Shown here one piece after another: positions 24,479 through 32,952 of a stretch of DNA of 64,000 nt. Below the pieces are notes generated by a model. That model ran no database searches and was not told where the DNA came from. It saw only the letters and a list, made by a program, of their open reading frames with translations. Made by a program: the position numbers and the translations under genes. Every line of letters begins with the position of its first letter. Position 1 is the stretch's first letter. The stretch is from an uncultured Paracoccaceae bacterium (GTDB lineage: Bacteria; Pseudomonadota; Alphaproteobacteria; Rhodobacterales; Rhodobacteraceae). The stretch covers positions 558,001 through 622,000 of the forward strand of contig CATOSB010000001.1 of assembly GCA_951812305.1 (NCBI GenBank). The letters are read 5' to 3'.

Positions 24479-25744
24479 ATGACATTCAAATTCAAGCTGG
24501 CTGGTGCTGTGTCCAGCGTTGCCATCCTGGCGTCGGCAATTGCCGCGCAAGCACAGGATGTGCTGTTCTGGTCGACCCAGGCCAAACCTGTCGAAGAAGC
24601 ACAAGCGATGCGCGAACAGGTGCTCGCCGGTGCCGGCGACGTTGACTATCAGCCAAACGACGGCGGCCCATGGCTGACCCGTCTGAACGCGGAACTTCAG
24701 GCCGGTTCGGGAACGATTGGCGTACTTGGTGCACTGCACGGCGATTTCTCGGCCATGAGCGCCGATGATCTCGTCGATCTTGACGGCGTTGGCATGTCGG
24801 CATCCGACACGTTCAACACACTCGCCAAGCTTGGCGGCGACAGCATGCAGTATGTGCCGTGGATGCAGGCATCGTATATCATGGCGGCCTCTAAGGAAGC
24901 ACTGCCGCATCTGCCCGAAGGCGCCGACATTGACGCCCTGACCTACGATCAGCTGATCGAATGGTCCGCGAACGTCATGGAAGCAACTGGTGAAGCCAAG
25001 TTTGGCTTTCCTGCCGGTCCCAAGGGTCTGAAGCATCGCTTCTTCCAAGGTTACCTTTACCCATCCTACACCAACGGCGTTGTGCGTACTTTCGCATCCG
25101 CCGAGGCCGTCACCGCCTGGGAGAAGATGCGTGAGCTTTGGGCCGTTACCAACCCTGCTTCAACGAACTTCAGCTTCCTTCAGGAACAGCTGTTGAATGG
25201 CGATGCATGGATTGCGTTTGACCACACCTCGCGTCTCGCCGGTGCGTTCAACGAGCGTCCTGATGACTTCGTTGCGTTCCCCGCGCCTGCTGGCCCGACC
25301 GGCCGTGGCTTCATGCCTGTTCTTGCAGGTGTCGGTATTCCACGCACCGCACCTGACATGGACGCTGCAAAAGCGGTCATCGCGCACCTGCTGAAGCCGG
25401 AAACTCAAATCGCGACGCTACGCGCAACCAACTTTTTCCCGGTTGTCGACGTTGCTCTGCCGGACGATCTGCCGCCTGCGGTTCAAGCTGCTGGCGATGC
25501 TGTTGCGAAGATGTCTGGTTCGGCTGACGCCAACCCCGGCCTTCTGCCTGCTGGTCTTGGTGACAAGAGCGGCGAATTCAGCAGCCTCTACACCGAAGCG
25601 TTTGAGCGTATCGTTCTGGCTGGTCAGGACATCCAATCGGTTCTGGACGACATCAAGCCGCGCCTGCAGGCCGTCATGGACGAAAGCGGCGCACCTTGCT
25701 GGGCACCTGACGCGGCATCCGACGGGCCTTGCCCCGTCGAATAA
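24479..25744 (+). CDS. ABC importer sugar-binding protein (family 1)
   Basis: A 421-residue periplasmic binding protein with a signal peptide (KFKLAGAVSSVAILASAIAA, cleavage AQA|QDV near residue 26) and a GGAGG ribosome site. Two-lobe carbohydrate-binder features include aromatic residues such as PWMQASY, FPAGPKGLKHRFFQGY and a C-terminal Cys pair (APCW..DGPCPVE). It heads an operon with two permeases, one ATPase, a GH63 hydrolase and a mannose/lyxose isomerase, so the predicted ligand is a mannosyl- or glucosyl-glycerate-type glycoside (inference). A strong hairpin follows its stop. Confidence 0.88.
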   Translation: MTFKFKLAGAVSSVAILASAIAAQAQDVLFWSTQAKPVEEAQAMREQVLAGAGDVDYQPNDGGPWLTRLNAELQAGSGTIGVLGALHGDFSAMSADDLVDLDGVGMSASDTFNTLAKLGGDSMQYVPWMQASYIMAASKEALPHLPEGADIDALTYDQLIEWSANVMEATGEAKFGFPAGPKGLKHRFFQGYLYPSYTNGVVRTFASAEAVTAWEKMRELWAVTNPASTNFSFLQEQLLNGDAWIAFDHTSRLAGAFNERPDDFVAFPAPAGPTGRGFMPVLAGVGIPRTAPDMDAAKAVIAHLLKPETQIATLRATNFFPVVDVALPDDLPPAVQAAGDAVAKMSGSADANPGLLPAGLGDKSGEFSSLYTEAFERIVLAGQDIQSVLDDIKPRLQAVMDESGAPCWAPDAASDGPCPVE

Positions 25745-25764
25745 GGCGATTGCCTGAAAAACCC

Positions 25765-25787
25765 GTCCGGGCCAATCTGGCCCGGAC
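25765..25787 (+). terminator. Intercistronic hairpin after the sugar-binding-protein gene
   Basis: GTCCGGGCCA-ATC-TGGCCCGGAC forms a perfect 10-bp stem with a 3-base loop, 20 bases after the stop. There is no U-run. It probably protects the upstream message from 3' decay or partly attenuates reading into the permease genes, matching the hairpin seen at 7726. Confidence 0.6.
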
Positions 25788-25833
25788 ACACCGACCTCAA
25801 CTTCAATTCTGGTGATATTACGGGAGCGGTCTG

Positions 25834-26679
25834 ATGGACGCACGTTACCTGCCCTATATCCTGATTTTACCGGTTACGCTCTTCCTGTGCTTCTTCTTCC
25901 TTTACCCTTTCGTATTGGTGGCACAGCAGGCGTTCACGACCGGTTCAGGTTTCACGATGGACAATTTCCGCGAGGTCACCAGCCACTGGAAGTTCCCGAT
26001 ATCCCTGAAAAACACGCTTTATCTGGCCGCAGCCGTGGTGCCGGTTCAAGTGGTGCTGGCGCTTTTGATGGCCACGTTGGTCAGCAAGATGGAAAAGGGC
26101 CGGGATCTGGTCCTGTATATCTGGACCATTCCGCTTGGGATCTCTGACCTTGCCGCCGGGATCATCTGGCTGGCGATCTTTGAACAAAGCGGTTTCCTGA
26201 ATTCCATGATGCAGGGCATCGGTCTGATTGACCGCCCGACAAACTTCCTGACCTTTAACAGTCCGCTGATGGTCTTTGTCGCCATCGCCCTGGCTGAAAT
26301 CTGGCGTGCCACAGCGATCATGCTGGTGATCCTTGTCGCGGGCATCGGGTTGATCCCGAAAGAATACTACGAGGCCGCTGAAGTCTTTGGGGCAAGCCCG
26401 TGGAAACGCTTCCTGAAGATCACGCTGCCCCTGTTGCGCCCGTCACTGTCGACGGCGCTGGTCATCCGGGTGATCCTTGCCTTTGAGGTCTTTGCCGTCG
26501 TGCAGGCCATCGGCGGCACGCTGTTCCCGGTATTGATGAGCGAGACATTCAACTATCAGTTTGAACTGCTGAACGGCGGCGCGGCTGCGGCGATTGCCCT
26601 GATCATCCTCGTCATCTCAATCGGCTTCACAGTCCTGATCCTGCGCCTGCTGCGCGTCCCGAAAGGAGCAACGATATGA
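25834..26679 (+). CDS. ABC sugar importer permease (MalF type)
   Basis: A 281-residue inner-membrane permease with six hydrophobic segments (first at residues 4-32) and an EAA loop YYEAAEVFGASPWKRFLKI near 179-197. It is coupled with the second permease by an ATGA overlap. Length is short for MalF-type but usual for CUT1 permeases without a periplasmic insertion. Together with the next gene it forms the channel for the glycoside delivered by the upstream binding protein. Confidence 0.9.
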   Translation: MDARYLPYILILPVTLFLCFFFLYPFVLVAQQAFTTGSGFTMDNFREVTSHWKFPISLKNTLYLAAAVVPVQVVLALLMATLVSKMEKGRDLVLYIWTIPLGISDLAAGIIWLAIFEQSGFLNSMMQGIGLIDRPTNFLTFNSPLMVFVAIALAEIWRATAIMLVILVAGIGLIPKEYYEAAEVFGASPWKRFLKITLPLLRPSLSTALVIRVILAFEVFAVVQAIGGTLFPVLMSETFNYQFELLNGGAAAAIALIILVISIGFTVLILRLLRVPKGATI

Positions 26680-27518
26680 CCGCTGTTGCAACAGACGCTC
26701 CCGCCGCCGCTGATCCGCGCAAAGCCGGGCGTTATGTCTACGGCGCCGCAGTCTTCCTGCTGTGCGCCTGGGTTATCGTCCCGCTTTACTTCCTGCTGAT
26801 CAACACGCTGAGTTCGCCGGAAGCGGTGAATGCCTTTCCAAAGTCGTTCATCCCTGAATTCGATCTTGGCTCGCTGGCCTTCTTTGCATCCTTCGCAGGC
26901 ATGCTGTCGGCGCTGAAGAATTCGATCCTTGTGGCTTTGCTGACCATGGTCTTGTCGATTGTTGTGGGCGCGCCCGCCGGATACGCGCTGTCGCGGTTCG
27001 ATTTCCGGGGCAAGGAAATGTTCAGGATGCTGATCCTGCTGACCCGCGCCTTCCCTCTGCCACTGCTTGCACTCCCGCTGGCGGTAATGTTCATTCGCAC
27101 CGGTCTGGACGACACCATTCTGGGCCTCGCGTTAGTGCACACTACGCTTGCCATCCCGTTTGCGGTTCTGATCACTTTCTCTTTGTTCTCCGGCATCCCG
27201 CTGGAACTGGAAGAGGCCGCATGGACACTTGGCTGCACCCGGCTGACCGCCTTTAACAAGGTTGTCTTCCCGCTGATCCTTCCGGGAATAACGGCCTCGG
27301 CGATTTTCGCCTTCGTGATCTCATGGAACGAGGTCTTCGCCGCTGCCGTGCTGACCATCGAGAACCGGACACTGACCGCGTTTTTGCTGACCAACCTTGA
27401 GACGTCGCCATTGCACCTGAAATTTGCAGGCGGCTTCATTCTGGTTGTCCCAGCGCTCATCTTCATCTTCGCCGTTCGCAAATACCTGTTTGCGATGTGG
27501 GGCATCGCGAACCGTTAG
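26676..27518 (+). CDS. ABC sugar importer permease (MalG type)
   Basis: A 280-residue inner-membrane permease; six predicted helices, EAA-type loop ELEEAAWTLGCTRLTAFNKV near 177-196, and a long periplasmic loop after helix 1 (residues 45-80). Start and end overlap or closely approach neighbours (ATGA in front; ATPase ATG 10 bases behind with a TTAGGAG site). It is the partner of the permease at 25834. Confidence 0.9.
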   Translation: MTAVATDAPAAADPRKAGRYVYGAAVFLLCAWVIVPLYFLLINTLSSPEAVNAFPKSFIPEFDLGSLAFFASFAGMLSALKNSILVALLTMVLSIVVGAPAGYALSRFDFRGKEMFRMLILLTRAFPLPLLALPLAVMFIRTGLDDTILGLALVHTTLAIPFAVLITFSLFSGIPLELEEAAWTLGCTRLTAFNKVVFPLILPGITASAIFAFVISWNEVFAAAVLTIENRTLTAFLLTNLETSPLHLKFAGGFILVVPALIFIFAVRKYLFAMWGIANR

Positions 27519-27528
27519 GAGACATCAA

Positions 27529-28572
27529 ATGGCTGATATCAAAATCAAAAACGTGGCAAAGCGGTTTGGCGAATACCAGGCGCTTTATGACATCAACCTC
27601 GATATATCGGATCAGGAGTTCATGGTCCTGTTGGGCGCATCGGGATGTGGCAAGACCACGCTGCTTCGCATCATCGCCGGGCTCGAAACCCAGACTGAAG
27701 GCGAAGTCTGGATCGGCGATCGCCGCGTTGACGGGCTGGCGCCCAAGGATCGCGGCATCGCAATGGTGTTTCAGAACTATGCCGTCTTCCCGCATTTGAC
27801 GGTGTTTGAAAACATCGCCTTTGGCTTGCGAATGCAGAAGATGCCGAACGATCAGGTCACCGCCCGTGTCGAGCGTAACGCGGAACTGATGCATATCGAA
27901 CAGCTGCTAAAGCGCTACTCTGGAGAGCTTTCCGGTGGTCAGCGCCAGCGCGTTGCCGTGGCCCGTGCATTGGCCATGGAACCCGACGTGATCCTGATGG
28001 ACGAGCCGCTGTCCAACCTGGATGCTCTTTTGCGCATGGAAATGCGCGCTGAATTGAAGGGCGTTTTGGCCGAAAGCAACACCACTGCCGTCTATGTCAC
28101 GCACGATCAGGTCGAGGCGATGAGCCTCGCCGACAGGATTAGCGTTATGCACGAGGGCCGCATTGTTCAGGCCGCTACCCCGGTCGAGGTCTACCGCAAC
28201 CCGGCAGAACATTTCGTGGCCAGCTTCATCGGAAACCCGCCCATGAACTTTATCCACGCGACCCCCGCCGGCGGAGGAAAATGGAATGTCGCTGGCCAAA
28301 CTTATGACGGACCGAACATCGACAAGGGCGCGCTGGAATTTGCCATTCGGCCCGAAGATATTGGCCTTGCCGAAACCGGCCTGAATGCGACGGCGAAAGT
28401 GGTAGAACCACTTGGCGCGCACTTGCTTGTCACCTGCGATGTCGAAGGCGCGATTTTCCGCGCGGTGCTGGACAGTGATTTTCAGGTCAAGGCAGGCGAG
28501 ACGATAACACTCGCCCCAACTCCAGACCGGATACGCTGGTTTGACCCCGAAACCACCAAGGCTGTGGCCTGA
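27529..28572 (+). CDS. ABC sugar importer ATPase (UgpC/MalK type)
   Basis: A 347-residue ATPase with all motifs intact: Walker A GASGCGKT (36-43), FQNYAVFPH Q-loop, signature LSGGQ, Walker B ILMDE and switch THDQ. A C-terminal TOBE/regulatory region follows residue 235. Unlike the transporter at 5089-10663, a single canonical ATPase serves this importer, so it should act as a homodimer. The ATG at 27529 begins the conserved KIKNVAKRFG segment; the frame extension to 27424 overlaps the permease and is not real. Confidence 0.92.
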   Translation: MADIKIKNVAKRFGEYQALYDINLDISDQEFMVLLGASGCGKTTLLRIIAGLETQTEGEVWIGDRRVDGLAPKDRGIAMVFQNYAVFPHLTVFENIAFGLRMQKMPNDQVTARVERNAELMHIEQLLKRYSGELSGGQRQRVAVARALAMEPDVILMDEPLSNLDALLRMEMRAELKGVLAESNTTAVYVTHDQVEAMSLADRISVMHEGRIVQAATPVEVYRNPAEHFVASFIGNPPMNFIHATPAGGGKWNVAGQTYDGPNIDKGALEFAIRPEDIGLAETGLNATAKVVEPLGAHLLVTCDVEGAIFRAVLDSDFQVKAGETITLAPTPDRIRWFDPETTKAVA

Positions 28573-28592
28573 TTTCCAGCAAGAGTGTTCAT

Positions 28593-29873
28593 ATGTCCGA
28601 AACCCTGATCGGCCAGGCCGCCGAAATCCTTCGCAAGAACGATCTTGGCGATTACACCGTTCCGACCCACGGTCTTTATCCGTTCCAATGGAATTGGGAC
28701 AGTTGCCTTACTGCGCTTGGACAGGCGCATTTCGACGAAGCCCGCGCCTGGACTGAAATTGAAACACTGTTCGCCCATCAGTGGGAGGACGGCATGGTCC
28801 CCCACATCGTCTTTCACAAAGAGGACGAGGGTTATTTTCCCGGACCGGATGTCTGGGGAACCGGGCGCCCTGTTCCGACCACCGGAATTACCCAGCCTCC
28901 CGTCGCGGGTTTTGCCGTTCTACGCCTTTTTCAGCGCGCGAAAGACCGTGAACTGGCGGAAAGAAAGGCGCGTGCGCTTCTACCCAAAATCAATGCCTGG
29001 CACGAATGGTTCTATCGCTGCCGCGACCCGCAGGACACCGGACTTGTCGCCGTCATCCATCCCTGGGAAACCGGGCGTGACAACTCTATCGACTGGGACG
29101 AGGCCTTTGAGCGAGTGCCAACCGACGGTGTCCCGCCCTTTACCCGCCGCGATACGCAGCACGCCAACCCCGATCACCGCCCAACGCAGGCCCAGTATGA
29201 GCGCTACATCTGGCTGGTTCAGAAGTTTCGGTCGCTTGAATGGGACAACACCAAGCTGCATAATGCCTCTCCCTTCCGGATCGTGGATCCCGGGTTTAAC
29301 GGCATTCTGCAGCGGTCCTGTAATGATCTTGCCATACTTGCCGAGTCTCTTGGTGACGCAGCGATTGCCGCCGCCTCGAAGAAACGCACCGCGCGCGGTA
29401 TCGCCGCGATGGAGGCGCTTTGGGACGCAAGGCTCGGACAATACAAATGCTATGACCGCGTTGCCGACACGCTGATTGACAGCCCGTCCGTTGCCGGGAT
29501 CCTCGCGTCAATTGCGCCCATCCCGATTGAGCGTAAAGCAGCGATCGCCAAGCGGATCGAGACGCTGACGGAAAGTGCACCGTATCTTGTGCCAAGCCAC
29601 GATCCGACCGATCCGCGATTTGATGGGTTGCGGTATTGGCGCGGGCCAGTGTGGCTGATCGTCAACTACATGATCTCCGACGGGCTGCGGCTTGGCGGGC
29701 AGCCGCACATTGCCGACCGTATCGACCAGAGCAGCCTGGAACTGATCGAAAAAAGTGGATTTGCCGAATACTATGACCCGGCAACCGCAGAACCCTGTGG
29801 CGGTACAACCTTCACATGGACGGCGGCGATGGTTATCGAGATCCTGGCCGGATCAGACAGAGCAGCAGCATGA
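28593..29873 (+). CDS. GH63 glycoside hydrolase, mannosylglycerate/glucosylglycerate hydrolase-like
   Basis: A 426-residue (alpha/alpha)6-barrel hydrolase. Long stretches recall mannosylglycerate hydrolase (MgH) of Thermus: HGLYPFQWNWDS (26-37), QWEDGMVPHIVFH (63-75), YFPGPDVWG (81-89), TGITQPPV (97-104), HPWETGRDNS (156-165), YWRGPVWLIVNYM and EYYDP near the end. Likely catalytic acids are D163 and E392 by analogy. It should split mannosylglycerate or glucosylglycerate into hexose and glycerate; there is no signal peptide, so it is cytoplasmic. The next gene encodes a mannose-type isomerase and a glycerate-kinase remnant follows, which favours mannosylglycerate. Confidence 0.88.
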   Translation: MSETLIGQAAEILRKNDLGDYTVPTHGLYPFQWNWDSCLTALGQAHFDEARAWTEIETLFAHQWEDGMVPHIVFHKEDEGYFPGPDVWGTGRPVPTTGITQPPVAGFAVLRLFQRAKDRELAERKARALLPKINAWHEWFYRCRDPQDTGLVAVIHPWETGRDNSIDWDEAFERVPTDGVPPFTRRDTQHANPDHRPTQAQYERYIWLVQKFRSLEWDNTKLHNASPFRIVDPGFNGILQRSCNDLAILAESLGDAAIAAASKKRTARGIAAMEALWDARLGQYKCYDRVADTLIDSPSVAGILASIAPIPIERKAAIAKRIETLTESAPYLVPSHDPTDPRFDGLRYWRGPVWLIVNYMISDGLRLGGQPHIADRIDQSSLELIEKSGFAEYYDPATAEPCGGTTFTWTAAMVIEILAGSDRAAA

Positions 29874-30556
29874 AACGCTCGCGCATCAATGAAATAATGG
29901 GGGCAGCGGACGACATGATCCGCAGCCACGGATTCACATTGCCGCCCTTCGCGTATTGGTCGGTAGACGAGTTTCGCCAGCGCAAGGAAGAAGCCCGCGC
30001 CGTTATCGACGCGCGCTGCGGCTGGGACATCACCGATTACGGTGCCGGTGATTTTGACCAGATGGGGTTGTTCCTTTTCACGTTGCGCAACGGACGTCTT
30101 GCGGACCTGCAACGTGGTGGCGGCATGTGTTATGCCGAGAAGTTGCTGATTTCGCGCCAGGAACAGCTTTCGCCAATGCACACGCATGTCATCAAAGCCG
30201 AAGACATCATCAACCGCGGTGGTGCGACGCTGGTCGTCGAACTTTTTGGGTCCGACAATCAGGGGAAGTTTTCCGGTGACCGCGGCGGTGCGGTCTGGTG
30301 CGACGGCATTCGCCGTGAATTTTCACCGGGTGAGAAACTGAAGTTTGCCCCCGGCGAAAGCGTGACTTTGATGCCGGGCGACTGGCACGCGTTCTGGGGC
30401 GAAGGTGGCGACGTGTTGATCGGCGAGGTTTCGACCGTCAATGACGATGAAACCGACAACATCTTCCGCGAACCGATTGGTCGATTTGCCAAGATTGAAG
30501 AAGATGAACAACCAACGCATTTATTGGTCAGCGACTATCGAAGCCAGTTGGCCTAG
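29870..30556 (+). CDS. D-lyxose/D-mannose isomerase
   Basis: A 228-residue cupin-fold isomerase of the D-lyxose isomerase family. The start MKRSRINEIM and the metal site H104, H106, E111 (MHTHVIKAEDIINRGG) and H173 (DWHAFWGE) are characteristic. These enzymes interconvert D-lyxose/D-xylulose and D-mannose/D-fructose. Its ATG overlaps the GH63 stop (ATGA), so mannose released from a mannosyl glycoside would be converted to fructose directly. The longer frame from 29816 reads through the hydrolase gene and is not the true start. Confidence 0.9.
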   Translation: MKRSRINEIMGAADDMIRSHGFTLPPFAYWSVDEFRQRKEEARAVIDARCGWDITDYGAGDFDQMGLFLFTLRNGRLADLQRGGGMCYAEKLLISRQEQLSPMHTHVIKAEDIINRGGATLVVELFGSDNQGKFSGDRGGAVWCDGIRREFSPGEKLKFAPGESVTLMPGDWHAFWGEGGDVLIGEVSTVNDDETDNIFREPIGRFAKIEEDEQPTHLLVSDYRSQLA

Positions 30557-30559
30557 GCC

Positions 30560-30760
30560 ATGACTCTGTCCGATCCGAGAAGATTTCTGACCGACCTTTT
30601 CCTATTGGCCGTGGAAGAGGCCGACCCGATGAAGATCGTTCGTCGATATCTTCCGCTGCTCCCAAAGCGGCGAACCGTAGCTATTGGCGCAAGTGCGCAG
30701 CCCCATTTTCTACGGGCTACTTTTGAGAAAAGTTTCTGGCACTTGTGCGCGCAACGGTGA
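30560..30760 (+). pseudogene. Truncated 5' end of a glycerate 2-kinase (GckA/TtuD-type) gene
   Basis: A 66-codon frame starts 4 bases after the isomerase stop. Its first 45 residues read like the N-terminus of glycerate 2-kinase (LFLLAVEEADPMKIVRRYLP, then RRTVAIGA, normally followed by GKA). Similarity stops at about residue 45, and the frame ends 20 codons later. The full-length protein would be about 420 residues. Glycerate is the second product of mannosylglycerate hydrolysis, so an intact copy would have completed the pathway. Loss lies next to tRNA-Ala, a common recombination point. Confidence 0.72.
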
Positions 30761-30952
30761 CGACAATCGGGTTGGAAAAGCCCTGTCTGGTGATCCGGCC
30801 TTGAGTAGCCCAATTTTTTGAGGGTTTTGCCACCAAAAAAAGTGGAACCCGATGGTGACCACGGACGCTTGTCAAAATGGAACCAAGCGCTCAAGAGGTG
30901 ACCGGTTACCGCGTAACCGCCTCTAAAGTATACCAAAATCCAATTGGAGATT

Positions 30953-31028
<76 letters not shown>

Positions 31029-31106
31029 GTAAAAAGTCGCGGTCAACGACCGCGCGTCGGTCATATGGCGGTCAGACTCCCATTTCAAGGGAAATCCGAT
31101 TGGGTG

Positions 31107-31436
31107 TCAGGAATCGTCGTCGTTGGCAGGGACGTCGGCAATTTCGTCCAATGACACATTGTCATCGTCATCGTCGTCTTCCAGGATGTCATCATCCAGG
31201 TCGACATCTGCATCGTCAGCCTCTTCCAGAACATCCTCTGCTTCGTCGACCAGTTCGACCACTTCCTCAGCCTCTTTTTCAGGCTTTTCGGCAATGGCGA
31301 CCCGCGAAACGGTACCGGTCGCAAGATTGACGACTTCGCCGGTATATGGGCTGACGACAGGGTCTTTGTTCAAATCGTAAAAGCGTTTTCCGGTTGTCGG
31401 GCAAAGGCGTTTTGTTCCCCATTCTTCCTTGGGCAT
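31107..31436 (-). CDS. FYDLN-acid protein (TIGR02300 family)
   Basis: A 109-residue protein with the family signature KEEWGTKRLCPTTGKRFYDL at residues 3-22, then DPVVSPYTGE. The second half is extremely acidic (DVDLDDDILEDDDDDDN). The start at 31436 begins the conserved MPKEEWG; the longer frame lacks similarity. The family is common in alphaproteobacteria and of unknown function; the zinc-ribbon-like CP..G pattern and acidic tail suggest nucleic-acid mimicry or RNA/protein binding (speculative). It is convergent to nothing and lies just upstream of tRNA-Ala on the same strand order. Confidence 0.9.
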   Translation of the reverse strand: MPKEEWGTKRLCPTTGKRFYDLNKDPVVSPYTGEVVNLATGTVSRVAIAEKPEKEAEEVVELVDEAEDVLEEADDADVDLDDDILEDDDDDDNVSLDEIADVPANDDDS

Positions 31437-31577
31437 GGCGCTCTCTTTCAGGGATCGGTTCGGGTTTTCTAAGATGCGATCCACTGCCATAACAGGAAAC
31501 CCTTGTCAAAGGCTTTTCCGCTGGAAACTCGTTCACCCGCGGCGTTAATCTGAGGCGAGGCACAAAGGCAAAACGCG

Positions 31578-32270
31578 GTGGCAAAATCCATATCCATTGG
31601 TGACCCCCCGGTCGAGATGACATTGCGGCGGTCCGCGCGGGCACGGCGGATCAGTTTGCGGGTGTCGTCGCTTGACGGGCGGGTGACATTGACCTTGCCT
31701 CGCGCTGCGAGTGAGGCAGAGGCGAGGTCTTTTGCGCGAAGCAAGGAGCGTTGGATCCGGCGACATCTGGACAAGCAGGCAGAGCCGGTGGATGTGGCTA
31801 TCGGAAACCCGGTATTGTTTCGCGGGCAGGAGGCGGAAATTCGTCCGGCAAAGGTTCGCCGCGCTGTTTTGACTGACGGCGATATCTTGGTTCCAGATCG
31901 ACCAGAGATGGTTGGCGCGCGGATCAAGGCCTTGATGAAACTGGAGGCAGGGGCCGCTTTGAAAGAGGCCTCAAACCATTATGCCCGCCGACTTGGACGC
32001 GAAATCGGGCGCGTGACACTTCGCGATACGCGGTCGAGATGGGGATCATGCACAAGCGCGGGCAACCTGATGTTTTCCTGGCGGTTGATCATGGCACCAC
32101 CTGATGTGCTCGACTACGTTGCCGCGCACGAGGTCGCGCATTTGATCGAGATGAACCACTCGCCCGAATATTGGCGGGTCGTGGAACAGATTTACCCAGT
32201 TTACCAAGAACAGCGTCAGTGGCTGCGCCGCAACGGGTCTTTGCTGCATCGCTTTCGTTTCGGCGATTGA
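31578..32270 (+). CDS. YgjP-like M48-type metallopeptidase
   Basis: A 230-residue protein with the zinc-binding HEVAHLIEMNHSPEYW motif near residues 184-199 (HExxH plus downstream His/Glu) and the typical TRSRWGSCTSAGNLMFSWRL segment before it, both diagnostic for the YgjP/UPF0014-like metal-dependent hydrolase family. The start is a GTG at 31578 with an AAAGG site. Function is unknown beyond predicted proteolysis. It faces the divergent FYDLN gene. Confidence 0.9.
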   Translation: MAKSISIGDPPVEMTLRRSARARRISLRVSSLDGRVTLTLPRAASEAEARSFARSKERWIRRHLDKQAEPVDVAIGNPVLFRGQEAEIRPAKVRRAVLTDGDILVPDRPEMVGARIKALMKLEAGAALKEASNHYARRLGREIGRVTLRDTRSRWGSCTSAGNLMFSWRLIMAPPDVLDYVAAHEVAHLIEMNHSPEYWRVVEQIYPVYQEQRQWLRRNGSLLHRFRFGD

Positions 32271-32301
32271 CCGTCGCGGGCGAAGCGGCGAAGCTGCTGA
32301 T

Positions 32302-32952
32302 ATGACAAACCACCCACGCACAACCGAAGGCAGCGCCCCGGCTCACGATCGCGTTTATCGCAGCCTGCGATCCGCGATCATTCACGGAGAACTCGCGCCC
32401 GGCACCGCTCTTACAATCCGGGGTATCGGGGAAGAATTCGGTGTTTCGATGACGCCCGCACGAGAGGCGGCGCGCCGTTTGGCGGCAGAGGGTGCCCTGA
32501 CCCTTTCGGCGTCTGGACGAATTTCAACACCCGCTCTGTCAAACGACCGGATCGAAGAACTGGCGGCGATCCGGGCACTATTGGAACCCGAAATGGCGAG
32601 CCGGGCGATGCCTCGGGCACATGTCGCGCTGATTGAGCGGTTGCAAACAATCAATATGGCGGTTTCCGAATCCATCGTGAAAAAGGACTCGGTCGGATAC
32701 ATCCGCACAAATCTTGAATTTCACCGTACGCTATACCTTCGCGCGCAGGCGCCCGCGATGCTGGCGATGGTCGAAAATGTCTGGCTGCAGCTTGGGCCAA
32801 CCATGCGACAGTTGTATGGACGGTTGCACAGAACAGAAGTGCCGCCAAACCACAGGATGATCGTCGCGGCGTTGCGTGCGGGCGACGAACCGGGACTTAG
32901 GCTTGCCGTCAGGGCCGATGTGACCCAAGGGCTTCGGATGTTGACCCAGTAG
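32302..32952 (+). CDS. GntR-family regulator (FadR/FCD type)
   Basis: A 216-residue GntR regulator. The winged helix occupies residues 10-75 (RVYRSLRSAIIHGELAPGT..EFGVSMTPAREAARRLAAEGAL), followed by an all-helical FCD effector domain. The next gene, an EamA-type exporter, starts immediately after its stop, so it probably regulates or is co-expressed with that transporter. FCD regulators sense carboxylates and amino acids. No palindromic operator is obvious in the short upstream gap. Confidence 0.9.
   Translation: MTNHPRTTEGSAPAHDRVYRSLRSAIIHGELAPGTALTIRGIGEEFGVSMTPAREAARRLAAEGALTLSASGRISTPALSNDRIEELAAIRALLEPEMASRAMPRAHVALIERLQTINMAVSESIVKKDSVGYIRTNLEFHRTLYLRAQAPAMLAMVENVWLQLGPTMRQLYGRLHRTEVPPNHRMIVAALRAGDEPGLRLAVRADVTQGLRMLTQ

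Noticed and set aside
30553..30936. 127-codon minus-strand frame before tRNA-Ala
   Set aside because: Antisense to the glycerate-kinase remnant and gene-free DNA; no motif or ribosome site.
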